From NCBI GenBank assembly GCA_034189505.1, contig JAXHUR010000072.1:1-16262 (forward strand): a DNA stretch of 16,262 bases, given 5' to 3'. Below are positions 1 to 6,463 of this stretch, piece after piece; positions within the stretch are counted from its first letter, which is position 1; each line of letters begins with the position of its first letter. Source of the stretch: Geoalkalibacter_A sp034189505. GTDB lineage: Bacteria; Desulfobacterota; Desulfuromonadia; Desulfuromonadales; Geoalkalibacteraceae. The translations under genes were made by a program, and so were the position numbers. The notes below the pieces were generated by a model. That model was not told the DNA's origin. It worked only from the letters and a program-made list of their open reading frames with translations, and did not search any database.

Positions 1-7
1 TCCCCTG

Positions 8-26
8 CCCCCCCCCCCCCCCCCCC
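8..26. repeat. Poly-C homopolymer of 19 bases
   Basis: An uninterrupted run of 19 C lies at the very left of the window, just upstream of the first promoter. A run this long is rare in bacterial genomes. It could be a slippage-prone (phase-variable) tract or an artefact at a contig end or repeat-caused assembly break. Nothing coding overlaps it in this window. Confidence 0.8.
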
Positions 27-57
27 TTCACGACAAGGGAGACAATGACAATCGGGC

Positions 58-87
58 TTGACAAAAAACCCGCTTCGTGGTTTCTAT
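58..87 (+). promoter_or_regulatory. Sigma70-type promoter of the ArsR-rhodanese gene
   Basis: A perfect -35 hexamer TTGACA lies at 58-63. A -10-like TTCTAT at 82-87 follows 18 bases later (TTTCTA at 81-86 gives a spacing of 17). Transcription would begin near 94, shortly before the first gene. The -10 region overlaps the left arm of the palindrome at 85-106, which suits autorepression by the encoded ArsR-type protein. The -10 is a weak match, so this is a prediction. Confidence 0.5.
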
Positions 88-106
88 TCAAGTAATTCAT
101 TGAATA
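85..106. promoter_or_regulatory. Probable ArsR-type operator palindrome
   Basis: The arms TATTCAA (85-91) and TTGAATA (100-106) are perfect inverted copies separated by 8 bases. A nested shorter palindrome, ATTC-N3-GAAT, lies at 95-105. AT-rich palindromes with ATTC/GAAT half-sites are characteristic of ArsR-family operators, including those of the persulfide-sensing BigR/SqrR group. The position over the -10 and transcription start points to autoregulation by the next gene. No binding data can be inferred beyond this. Confidence 0.6.
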
Positions 107-122
107 GTTGAAAAAGACGCCT

Positions 123-821
123 ATGTCAAGAACAAAGCAGCATTACAAAGAAGCCATTTACTCCCAGTTTGCCCGCATCGGCAAAGCGGTCGCCAGCCCG
201 AAGCGACTGGAGCTGCTCGACCTGCTGTGCCAAGGGGAGCGTACGGTGGAAACCCTGGCCCGGGAAGCGGGCCTGTCCGTCGCCAACACCTCGCAGCATC
301 TGCAGGTGCTGCGGGGCGCGCACCTCGCCGAAGCCCGCAAGCAGGGACTGCATGTGGTCTACCGCATCGCCGATCCGCAGGTGGCGGAATTCTTCCATGC
401 GCTGCGCACCCTGGCGCAGACCCAGCTGGCGGAAGTCGAGCAGCTGAGCCGGCGTTTCTTCAATGACCGCGACGAGCTGGAAGCCGTGGACCGCCATACC
501 CTGCTGGATCGGGTGCGCACCGGCATCGCAGCGGTCATCGACGTGCGCCCGCCGGAGGAATACCAGGCGGGGCATCTGCCGGGCGCCCTCTCCATCCCAC
601 TGCCCGAACTGCGCAGGCGGCTGGCGGAGCTGCCCCGTGACCGGGAGATCGTCGCCTACTGCCGCGGCCCCTACTGCGTTCTCTCCGCCGAGGCGGTGGA
701 GATGCTGCGGGCGGAAGGATTCCAGGCGGTGCGCATGGAGGACGGGGTGCAGGAGTGGCAGCAGCAGGGTCTGCCGGTGGAGAAGGATTCCCGGGATCCC
801 CGCAGTATCGATTCACCCTGA
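123..821 (+). CDS. ArsR-family regulator fused to a rhodanese domain
   Basis: The protein has 232 residues from the ATG at 123. A TTG at 108 in the same frame would add five residues; neither start has a clear Shine-Dalgarno sequence. Residues about 12-95 form an ArsR winged helix-turn-helix, with the recognition segment around LSVANTSQHLQVLR and the wing around GLHVVYRI. The classical ArsR metal-binding CxC box is absent; a single Cys36 lies at the start of the DNA-binding domain. Residues about 120-218 form a rhodanese domain, with the DVRPPEEYQAGHLPGA motif and an active-site loop CRGPYC (Cys180, Cys185). Rhodanese domains handle sulfane sulfur, so the fusion probably senses persulfides or a related thiol-reactive signal and represses its own operon through the operator at 85-106. 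The gene immediately downstream is the probable selenoprotein. The family is confident; the ligand is inference. Confidence 0.88.
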   Translation: MSRTKQHYKEAIYSQFARIGKAVASPKRLELLDLLCQGERTVETLAREAGLSVANTSQHLQVLRGAHLAEARKQGLHVVYRIADPQVAEFFHALRTLAQTQLAEVEQLSRRFFNDRDELEAVDRHTLLDRVRTGIAAVIDVRPPEEYQAGHLPGALSIPLPELRRRLAELPRDREIVAYCRGPYCVLSAEAVEMLRAEGFQAVRMEDGVQEWQQQGLPVEKDSRDPRSIDSP

Positions 822-846
822 CCGCAGCAGAGATCTGAACGGTATC

Positions 847-931
847 CACAGGGTCGCAACTCTCATGACAAGGGACACAATTCTCCATCCCTGGCGCCAA
901 ACACCCTTGTCATGAGAGTTGCGACCCTGTG
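847..931. repeat. Perfect 28-bp inverted repeat, MITE-like or IS-end remnant
   Basis: Positions 847-874 and 904-931 are exact reverse complements over 28 bases and enclose a 29-base loop. The arm starts CACAGGGTCGCAACTCTCAT and ends GACAAGGG. There is no coding potential and no T-run, so it is not a standard terminator. The structure looks like a miniature inverted-repeat element, or two insertion-sequence ends with the middle deleted. No obvious target-site duplication flanks it. It occupies most of the 140-base gap between the ArsR-rhodanese gene and the selenoprotein gene. Without it the two genes would be about 55 bases apart, suggesting insertion into a compact operon. In RNA it would fold into a very stable stem. 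Confidence 0.75.
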
Positions 932-961
932 CTGAGCAGTCGCTTTGAAAGGAGAAAAATG

Positions 962-1222
962 ATGCTGAAAATGAAAGTTTTTCACAGTGGCAGCAGCGGC
1001 TGAAGCCCTTGCCGCTCGGCCACGGTCGTGGCCGAAAAGATGAAGCAGAAATACGGCGACCAGCTGGATCTCGAAATCCACCTCAACACTTCTGATGCCG
1101 CTCGGGGCTATGTCTTGCGCGGATCAACCACCGTGCTGGTCGACGAACGGTTCGTTCCCCTCGATGTCGCCACCTCGCGCGTGCGCATGGATGAATATCT
1201 CGCCCGCGAAATGGCCACCTGA
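962..1222 (+). CDS. Probable thioredoxin-like selenoprotein with UxxC motif (UGA read as Sec)
   Basis: A strong Shine-Dalgarno sequence AAAGGAG (948-954) precedes two tandem ATGs (959, 962); the second is better spaced at 7 bases. The frame is open to TGA at 1220 except for one in-frame TGA at 1001-1003. Reading that codon as selenocysteine gives 86 residues, beginning MLKMKVFHSGSSG, then U14-S-P-C17, then a helix-like segment RSATVVAEKMKQKYGD. The C-terminal part, with GSTTVLVDERFVP, resembles the last strands of small thioredoxin-fold proteins. The TGA thus sits exactly where such proteins carry their first redox cysteine, and a SECIS-like hairpin follows it. Thioredoxin-like selenoproteins are known in Desulfuromonadales. 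The role is probably thiol/disulfide or persulfide redox chemistry, with expression linked to the ArsR-rhodanese regulator. The alternative is a pseudogene with a nonsense mutation; automatic calling would yield only a 64-residue fragment from GTG 1028. Confidence 0.8.
1001..1035 (+). promoter_or_regulatory. Bacterial SECIS element with its UGA codon
   Basis: After the UGA at 1001-1003, a perfect 8-bp stem TCGGCCAC (1016-1023) / GTGGCCGA (1028-1035) closes a GGUC loop (1024-1027). Bacterial SelB recognises a hairpin inside the coding sequence just downstream of UGA with a GU in the apical loop. The E. coli fdhF element has an AGGUCU loop with its GU about 20 bases after the UGA; here it is 22 bases after. 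The bulged U of the E. coli element is not evident. The geometry strongly favours Sec insertion, though SelB binding is not shown by sequence alone. Confidence 0.75.
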
Positions 1223-1260
1223 TTTTTTCCTCAGACCGCAGTCACGCCGCCCGGAGATTT

Positions 1261-2514
1261 CTACTCCGCGGCGGCTTTCTGCTCCAGCAGAGCCAGCACT
1301 TCAGCAGCATCCCTGCACGATTTCGCACCCTGATCAAACAGAGAATTCAATGACTGCCAGGCCCGACCGTCGGTGTAGTCACGCTCGGCGCGTGGATCGA
1401 CCACCAGCACCGGCTTTCCTTCCTGCAGTGCCGCACGAGCCAGCTCCAGGCAGGACAGGTTGCCGGAACCCCACACGGTGGGCGCCACCACCAGCAGGTC
1501 GGCCTTGCGAGACAGGTTGAGGGCATCATTCAGAATTCGCGCTGAGATCGGGCAGAAAGGGGCCTCCCGCACCGCCTCCAGCCCCAGGGCATCCGCCAGC
1601 AGCAGATCGGAATCGCCCCGGTTGAGCGGCCCGACGCTGATGCGTGCCCCGCTGCGATAAAGACGACGCAGAAGATCCCCCCCGCTGCCACCGCCGCACA
1701 GCAGATGAACGCTGAGCCCCTGCCCCCAGTCCGCGCGCTGGCGGGCCACCGGATACACGCGGGGAGCGCCGGTATAGGGGTTTTTCTCGACATGGACATC
1801 CACCCGGAAAACCTGCTGCAGATTGGCCGGAGTAAAAACCTCGTCCGGCGTCCCCAGCGCCCAGGGCGACCCATCCGCATTAAGAAGCAGCAGGCGGTGG
1901 GAAATTTCTGCCGCCTGATCGAGATCGTGGGAGATATGCACCACGGTCAGCCCCTGTTCGCGATTGAGGCGTACCAGCAGCTCGCCGATCTCCAGGCGGT
2001 GATCGATGTCGAGATGGCTGGTGGCCTCATCGAGCAGCAGCACCGGCGCCTGCTGAGTCAGGGCGCGCGCCAGCAGCACCCGCTGCAGCTCGCCGCCGCT
2101 CAGTCCGGTGACCTCCCGTTCAGCCAGATGCAGGGTGTCGGTCAATACCAGCGCTTTTTCCACCGCCGCCCGGTCGCCGGGATGAGTCCCGACAAACCCG
2201 CCCTGATGAGCAAAACGCCCAAGAGAAACCATCTCCCGCACGGCAAAGGGAAATCCGGCGGCGGCACCCTGCGGCACCACGGCCGCCCGGCGCGCCAGCG
2301 CCTTGCGACTCAGCCGCCGCACATCGCGCCCCTCCCACAGCACTCGTCCGCGGCACGGGGCCAGCAGACCACGCATCAGCCGCAGCAGGGTCGACTTGCC
2401 GCAGCCATTGGGACCGAGAACACCGAAGATCTCCCCTGCCCTCACCTCCAGGTCGATGCCGCGCAACACCGGCGCATCGCCGTAGGCGAATTCAAGCTGT
2501 TCGATGCGGATCAT
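1261..2514 (-). CDS. btuD: Cobalamin ABC transporter ATPase with extra C-terminal Rossmann-like domain
   Basis: This 417-residue ATPase would energise vitamin B12 import with the BtuC and BtuF products upstream. The start ATG at 2514 follows a GGAGGAGAGGGG stretch and overlaps the btuC stop as ATGA. A longer upstream frame reads through btuC and is rejected. Visible motifs are Walker A GPNGCGKST (34-42), Q-loop Q82, signature LSGGE (138-142), Walker B LLLDEAT (D162, E163) and H-loop H196. Transporter ATPases of this FepC/BtuD type normally end near residue 255. Here residues about 267-410 form an added domain with a glycine-rich LLCGGGSGG, then APFCPIS and VVAPTVWGSGN motifs. I recall similar extensions on archaeal and some deltaproteobacterial cobalamin-type ATPases; their function is not clear to me. 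It is the last gene of the B12 operon and converges on the selenoprotein gene. Confidence 0.87.
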   Translation of the reverse strand: MIRIEQLEFAYGDAPVLRGIDLEVRAGEIFGVLGPNGCGKSTLLRLMRGLLAPCRGRVLWEGRDVRRLSRKALARRAAVVPQGAAAGFPFAVREMVSLGRFAHQGGFVGTHPGDRAAVEKALVLTDTLHLAEREVTGLSGGELQRVLLARALTQQAPVLLLDEATSHLDIDHRLEIGELLVRLNREQGLTVVHISHDLDQAAEISHRLLLLNADGSPWALGTPDEVFTPANLQQVFRVDVHVEKNPYTGAPRVYPVARQRADWGQGLSVHLLCGGGSGGDLLRRLYRSGARISVGPLNRGDSDLLLADALGLEAVREAPFCPISARILNDALNLSRKADLLVVAPTVWGSGNLSCLELARAALQEGKPVLVVDPRAERDYTDGRAWQSLNSLFDQGAKSCRDAAEVLALLEQKAAAE

Positions 2515-3506
2515 CCCCTCTCCTCCCGCCGACGCAGCAGATAGAGGAAAAACGGCGCACCCAGCAGGGCCGTCACCACCCCCACCGGAATCTCTGCCGG
2601 TGCCAGCAGGGTTCGCGACAGGGCATCGGCGATCATCAGAAAAGCAGCGCCCAGCAGGGCCGAGGCCGGCAGCAGGCGCCGGTGGGACGGCCCCCACAGC
2701 AGGCGTACCACATGAGGCACGGTCAGGCCGACAAAGCCGACCAGCCCGGCCATCGCCACCGCGGCAGCGGTCAATGCCCCGGCGGCCATAAACAGGCTCA
2801 TGCGCGCCCGCCCCACATCCAGCCCCAGGTCAGCGGCCACCTCCTCCCCCTGGGTAAACAGATCTAGAGCGCGCGCACGGGACCACAGCCAGCCAAAGGC
2901 CAGGGCGGAAGCGGCAGCCGACCAGGGCAGCCAGGAGGGATCGGCCATGGCGAGATTGCCCGCCAGCCAGAACACGGCAGTGCGGGTGGGATCGGCCGGT
3001 GCCGTCCACAGCAGGAACAACAACAGCGCAGACGCGAGACTCCCCACCATCACACCGGCGAGAATCAGCGCATGGGGGGTCCCGTGCGCCCCCCGCGCCA
3101 CCCAGTAGACCAGGGTCAGGGCGCCCAACGCACCGGCGAAGGAGGCAACCGCCATCGCCTGCATCGGAATAATGCCCAGCGCCAGCGCGGCCACCGCGCC
3201 GAGGGCGGCCCCGCCTGACACCCCGAGAATATAAGGGTCGGCCAGCGGGTTGCGCAGCACCGCCTGAAAAGCGCCGCCCGATACGGCCAGCGCCGCACCC
3301 ACCAGCGCCGCCAGCAGAACCCGCGGCAGGCGGATCTTGAACACCACCGCCTCATGAATCGGCGAACGCGGCTGGCCGGCCAGCGCGGCATACAGATCTC
3401 CCGGGGACAAAGCGGAAGGCCCCGCCAACAGCGAACCGAACATGGCCAGCAGCAGCACCGCCAGCAGCAGCGGAAACCAGAAACGACGCCCCAGGGAGAG
3501 GATCAT
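2511..3506 (-). CDS. btuC: Cobalamin ABC transporter permease, FecCD/BtuC family
   Basis: The 331-residue protein is almost entirely hydrophobic, with about nine or ten membrane helices, as is usual for the FecCD family. The start MILSLGRRFWFP (ATG 3506) is preceded by the end of btuF, with the two overlapping in ATGA; its own stop overlaps the btuD start in the same way. Recognisable family segments include GDLYAAL near residue 40, IRLPRVLLAALVGAALAVSG with the following NPLADPYILGVSGGA, and GLVGFVGLTVPHVVRLL near the C-terminus. It forms the inner-membrane channel for the corrinoid delivered by BtuF. Assignment to B12 rather than siderophore transport comes from the riboswitch and the BtuB-like receptor in the same unit, because the permease sequence alone does not separate the two. 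Confidence 0.88.
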   Translation of the reverse strand: MILSLGRRFWFPLLLAVLLLAMFGSLLAGPSALSPGDLYAALAGQPRSPIHEAVVFKIRLPRVLLAALVGAALAVSGGAFQAVLRNPLADPYILGVSGGAALGAVAALALGIIPMQAMAVASFAGALGALTLVYWVARGAHGTPHALILAGVMVGSLASALLLFLLWTAPADPTRTAVFWLAGNLAMADPSWLPWSAAASALAFGWLWSRARALDLFTQGEEVAADLGLDVGRARMSLFMAAGALTAAAVAMAGLVGFVGLTVPHVVRLLWGPSHRRLLPASALLGAAFLMIADALSRTLLAPAEIPVGVVTALLGAPFFLYLLRRREERG

Positions 3507-4423
3507 GGTTGATTTTCCGGAACAGGCAGGTCCAGCCCGTGAAAAGCATTGGCCAGCGCACGCAGACCCAGCTTCAGGCGCGGCCCCGGGCGATGCACCC
3601 AATCGGGATCAACCGAGATGATGCGCCCCTCCCGCACCGCGGTCAGCTCCAGCCAGTCGGACAGCATATTCTCGGGATCGGGCAGCCCGGTGTGGGGAGA
3701 AAGAACGATAAAATCGGGGTCTGCCGGCAGCAGCGACTCGATCCCCCAGGTCGGATAGCGGTTGGCGCCGGGTGGCACCACATTGCGGGCACCCGCCGCC
3801 ACCAGCAGATCCCCGACCAGGGTGTCCGGTCCCGCCACCGTCAGGGGCTGGGGCATCACCGCGAACAGCACCCGGGGACGGGGCCTTCCAGCAACCGCCT
3901 TCTCGACATGGGCGATTTCATCCTCAAGCTCTTTCGCAAGCCGCTCTCCGGCCTCTGCGACGCCGCACACCGCGCCCACCGCGCGCATGCCGGCGATGGC
4001 CTCTTCCAGCCCGCGCGGATCGAGCACATAGACCTGGACCCCCAGCTGCTCCAGGCGACTGAGCAGAGCCGGACTGCCCATATCGGCGGCCAGAAAAACC
4101 AGGTCGGGGCTGCGGGTCGCCACCGCTTCCAGGCTGGGGTCAGCGTAGCCGCCCACGCTCGGCTTCTGCCGTGCCTCGGGCGGATAGGTGCAGAAATCGG
4201 TCACCCCCACCACTCTGTCGCCGAGACCGAGCGCAAACAGAGTTTCAGTCACCGCGGGCACCAACGACACTATGCGTTGCGGGGGTTCTTCGAGGGAGAT
4301 GGTGCGCCCGATTGCGTCGGTCCATTGCGCGGCCGACACCTGGGCGCAGTTCAACCAGAGCAGCAATAAGGCCCCCAAAAGAGCTTTTACACCACAATGT
4401 CGCCCGCACAGGGGTTGAATCAT
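3503..4423 (-). CDS. btuF: Periplasmic cobalamin-binding protein, BtuF-like
   Basis: The protein has 306 residues from ATG 4423, with AGGAAAGG a short distance upstream. An in-frame GTG at 4483 would add 20 residues before the signal peptide and is less likely. Residues 1-31 form a signal peptide with a hydrophobic core LLGALLLLWL and probable cleavage after VSA. The mature part matches the class III periplasmic binding fold: an N-terminal lobe with PQRIVSLVPAVTETLFALGL, a YADPSLEAV segment, a connecting helix near the middle, and a C-terminal lobe with NRYPTWGIESLLPADPDFIV. It would capture corrinoid after BtuB passage and deliver it to BtuC. Its stop overlaps the btuC start by four bases, implying translational coupling. 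It is separated from btuB by a 151-base gap containing a strong hairpin. Confidence 0.86.
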   Translation of the reverse strand: MIQPLCGRHCGVKALLGALLLLWLNCAQVSAAQWTDAIGRTISLEEPPQRIVSLVPAVTETLFALGLGDRVVGVTDFCTYPPEARQKPSVGGYADPSLEAVATRSPDLVFLAADMGSPALLSRLEQLGVQVYVLDPRGLEEAIAGMRAVGAVCGVAEAGERLAKELEDEIAHVEKAVAGRPRPRVLFAVMPQPLTVAGPDTLVGDLLVAAGARNVVPPGANRYPTWGIESLLPADPDFIVLSPHTGLPDPENMLSDWLELTAVREGRIISVDPDWVHRPGPRLKLGLRALANAFHGLDLPVPENQP

Positions 4424-4498
4424 AACCAGCAGCCTTTCCTGTCTGACTAAAAAATGGAACGAAGAACGCCTGAATTTTCTCACGCCGACACCCGAAGA

Positions 4499-4536
4499 GG
4501 CAATGCCCGAGGTGAGAAATCACCTCGGGCATTGCC
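4499..4536 (-). other. 17-bp perfect intergenic hairpin between btuB and btuF
   Basis: GGCAATGCCCGAGGTGA (4499-4515) and its exact complement (4520-4536) flank a four-base loop. On the transcribed strand the hairpin is followed by CTCTTCGGG rather than a U-run. It therefore looks less like an intrinsic terminator than like a processing or mRNA-stability structure between the receptor gene and the transporter genes. It may set the ratio of BtuB to BtuFCD. The rest of the 4424-4574 gap shows no gene. Confidence 0.65.
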
Positions 4537-4574
4537 GTGATTGGGACTTTTCCCCTGACTTTACACAGAGCTTT

Positions 4575-6404
4575 TTAGAAATAGGCCGTCAACTCCACGA
4601 AGATCTCCCGCGGAGGCATCGGGTATCCCGGCGTCGACTCGTAATCCTTGTCGAGCAGGTTCTTGGCGGTGATTTTCCCTTCCAATTCCCAGCCATCTCC
4701 CAGCATAAAGGGTCGGCTGAGTGCCGCATCCAGCACGATATGGCTGTTATGCCGCCGGGTCGGCTGAGAGTAATAGTGCAGGTGACGTCCGTCGAGTCGC
4801 AGGTGAGTCTGCAGGATCGGTCCGATCTCCATGAAAAGATGGGTCTGGTGGCGGATCTTGTTTTCCAGGTAGTCGCCGGTGTCGCGATTCTTGGGGTGCA
4901 GATAGGTGTAGTTGGCGCCGGCGGCCAGCAGCTCATGAAGCTGTACGCGGCCGCCGGCTTCGATCCCCCAGATGCGGGCGCGGCTGACATTGTCCGGCTG
5001 CCATTCACCCATTCCGTCGTCGGTCCATTCGATCAGGTCGCGCACCTCACGCCGAAATGCCGCCAGGCTTACCTCGGTTCGCTCACCCAGTTGCTGCTCC
5101 ACGGCGGCTTCGTATTCCCAGGCTGTTTCCGGGTCGAGGTCGGGATTGCCCCTTGTCCATCCCGTATCCGGCCAGAAGCGGTCGTTGAGGGTCGGGGCGC
5201 GAAAGGCACGGCTGGCAGAAAAGCGCACTCGGGTGGAGTCCGTGGGGGTGAGCATCAGCGCCGCACGGGGGCTCCATTCATTGCTGAAATCAGAATGAAC
5301 ATCGTAGCGCAGCCCCGCCAGCAGGGTCGCCCAGGATGTGGCCTCCAGTTCATACTGGGCAAACAGCGACCAGCGCTCATCCTCGGGATCGCCACTGCTG
5401 GTGGAGTCGAGTTTATCCTTGTAGAAATCGCCTCCGAACAGAAAACTGTGACGCTCGAAGCCGTATTCCCCCTGCGCTTCCACCCCCAGGGTTTTCAACA
5501 GATGGCGGTCATCCGCCGGCGTAAAAGCGCCGGGATCCCGGTAGGTATTGCGCCGCCGGTCATAGTGTCCCCTCACAGTCATATCCACCGCCCCGACCGG
5601 TCCGCTCAGGGAGGCCGATGCCAGCGTATTGCGGTCGGTCTGGCGCGCCTCGGGGCTGGGCCACTGGATCGAACCGGGAACACCGTTTTCCTTATCCAGA
5701 TAGCTTCCCATGGCCTGCAGATCGAAGCCACCGGGCAGGTCAAAGCCGAGCATTCCTTCGATAATGGTCTGCTCGAGATCCGAGTTGTCCCGGTAACCGT
5801 CCGAGCGCTCGCGGGAAGCACTGAGACGATAACGCCCCAGGCCGCGGCGGGCTGCGGTGGAAAAGCCGACGTCGCGAGTGTTGAAGCGCCCTTCGCTCCA
5901 ACTGAGCTGCGTCAGGGGCTGCTTCTGCGGGGTACGGGTGAAGATCTGAATCACGCCTCCCAGCGCATTGGTTCCATACAGGGCGGAAGCGGGACCGCGC
6001 AGCACCTCGATACGCTCGATCTCGGACAGAGGCACCGGCAGTTCGCTGAGGTTGAACTGCCCGGTCTGCGCGGAGTTGAGCCGCACCCCGTCAAGCAGCA
6101 CCAGCACCTGCGAGCCGGTCGCTCCGCGAATCGAGGGGGTCGCCACGGCGCCGGCCGGCCCGTTGGACACCACCTGTACACCCACGGCGTCGCGCAGCAC
6201 CTCTTCGAGGCGGGTCGCGCCCCGTTTAGCGATCTCGTCAGCAGTAATGGTCACTACCGAGGCAGAGGCCTGCGATGCAGGCTTTGCGGTGCGCGTCGCC
6301 GTAACCACCACCGGATCCAGCGCGTCCGCCGCCAGACCGTAGGTTGTCGATCCCCAGAGGACTGCAACTCCGGCAGCCAGCATCCATGTCTTCAATTTTG
6401 CCAT
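4575..6404 (-). CDS. btuB: TonB-dependent outer-membrane cobalamin receptor
   Basis: The 609-residue protein is close in length to E. coli BtuB. The start ATG 6404 is set by GGAGGAAAAAC directly upstream and by the signal peptide MAKLKTWMLAAGVAVLWGS that follows. After cleavage near residue 25 comes a TonB box, DPVVVTATR, very like the E. coli BtuB box. The plug domain (about 35-160) shows IRGATGSQVLVLLDGVRLN and ERIEVLRGPASALYGTNALGG. The remainder is a 22-stranded barrel with repeated RDVGF, RYRLSAS and RFSASRAFRAPTLNDRFWP segments. It ends in VELTAYF, with the terminal phenylalanine needed for outer-membrane insertion. Corrinoid specificity is strongly supported by the cobalamin riboswitch in its leader and by btuFCD downstream. 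Confidence 0.92.
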   Translation of the reverse strand: MAKLKTWMLAAGVAVLWGSTTYGLAADALDPVVVTATRTAKPASQASASVVTITADEIAKRGATRLEEVLRDAVGVQVVSNGPAGAVATPSIRGATGSQVLVLLDGVRLNSAQTGQFNLSELPVPLSEIERIEVLRGPASALYGTNALGGVIQIFTRTPQKQPLTQLSWSEGRFNTRDVGFSTAARRGLGRYRLSASRERSDGYRDNSDLEQTIIEGMLGFDLPGGFDLQAMGSYLDKENGVPGSIQWPSPEARQTDRNTLASASLSGPVGAVDMTVRGHYDRRRNTYRDPGAFTPADDRHLLKTLGVEAQGEYGFERHSFLFGGDFYKDKLDSTSSGDPEDERWSLFAQYELEATSWATLLAGLRYDVHSDFSNEWSPRAALMLTPTDSTRVRFSASRAFRAPTLNDRFWPDTGWTRGNPDLDPETAWEYEAAVEQQLGERTEVSLAAFRREVRDLIEWTDDGMGEWQPDNVSRARIWGIEAGGRVQLHELLAAGANYTYLHPKNRDTGDYLENKIRHQTHLFMEIGPILQTHLRLDGRHLHYYSQPTRRHNSHIVLDAALSRPFMLGDGWELEGKITAKNLLDKDYESTPGYPMPPREIFVELTAYF

Positions 6405-6463
6405 GTTTTTCCTCCGTGCTCCGCGGCGGGAGACGGAAAGGGGCACAAAGGTGAGACGCAACG

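Noticed and set aside
847..931. The inverted repeat as an intrinsic terminator or a CRISPR unit
   Set aside because: No U-run follows either arm, and there is only one repeat pair in inverted, not direct, orientation.
1028..1222. A stand-alone 64-residue protein starting at GTG 1028
   Set aside because: It has no Shine-Dalgarno sequence, its start codon lies inside the hairpin stem, and it lacks the first strand and redox motif. The longer Sec-containing frame explains the data better.
1223..1260. A bidirectional terminator between the convergent selenoprotein and btuD genes
   Set aside because: A T-run follows the selenoprotein stop, but I found no convincing stem on either strand.
1705..2544. 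A 279-residue plus-strand frame opposite btuD
   Set aside because: It is antisense to the ATPase motifs, glutamine/histidine-rich and without domain similarity.
2515..2697. An N-terminal extension of the BtuD ATPase in the same frame
   Set aside because: It lies within btuC and is low-complexity; the internal ATG at 2514 has a strong Shine-Dalgarno sequence and the normal ATPase start.
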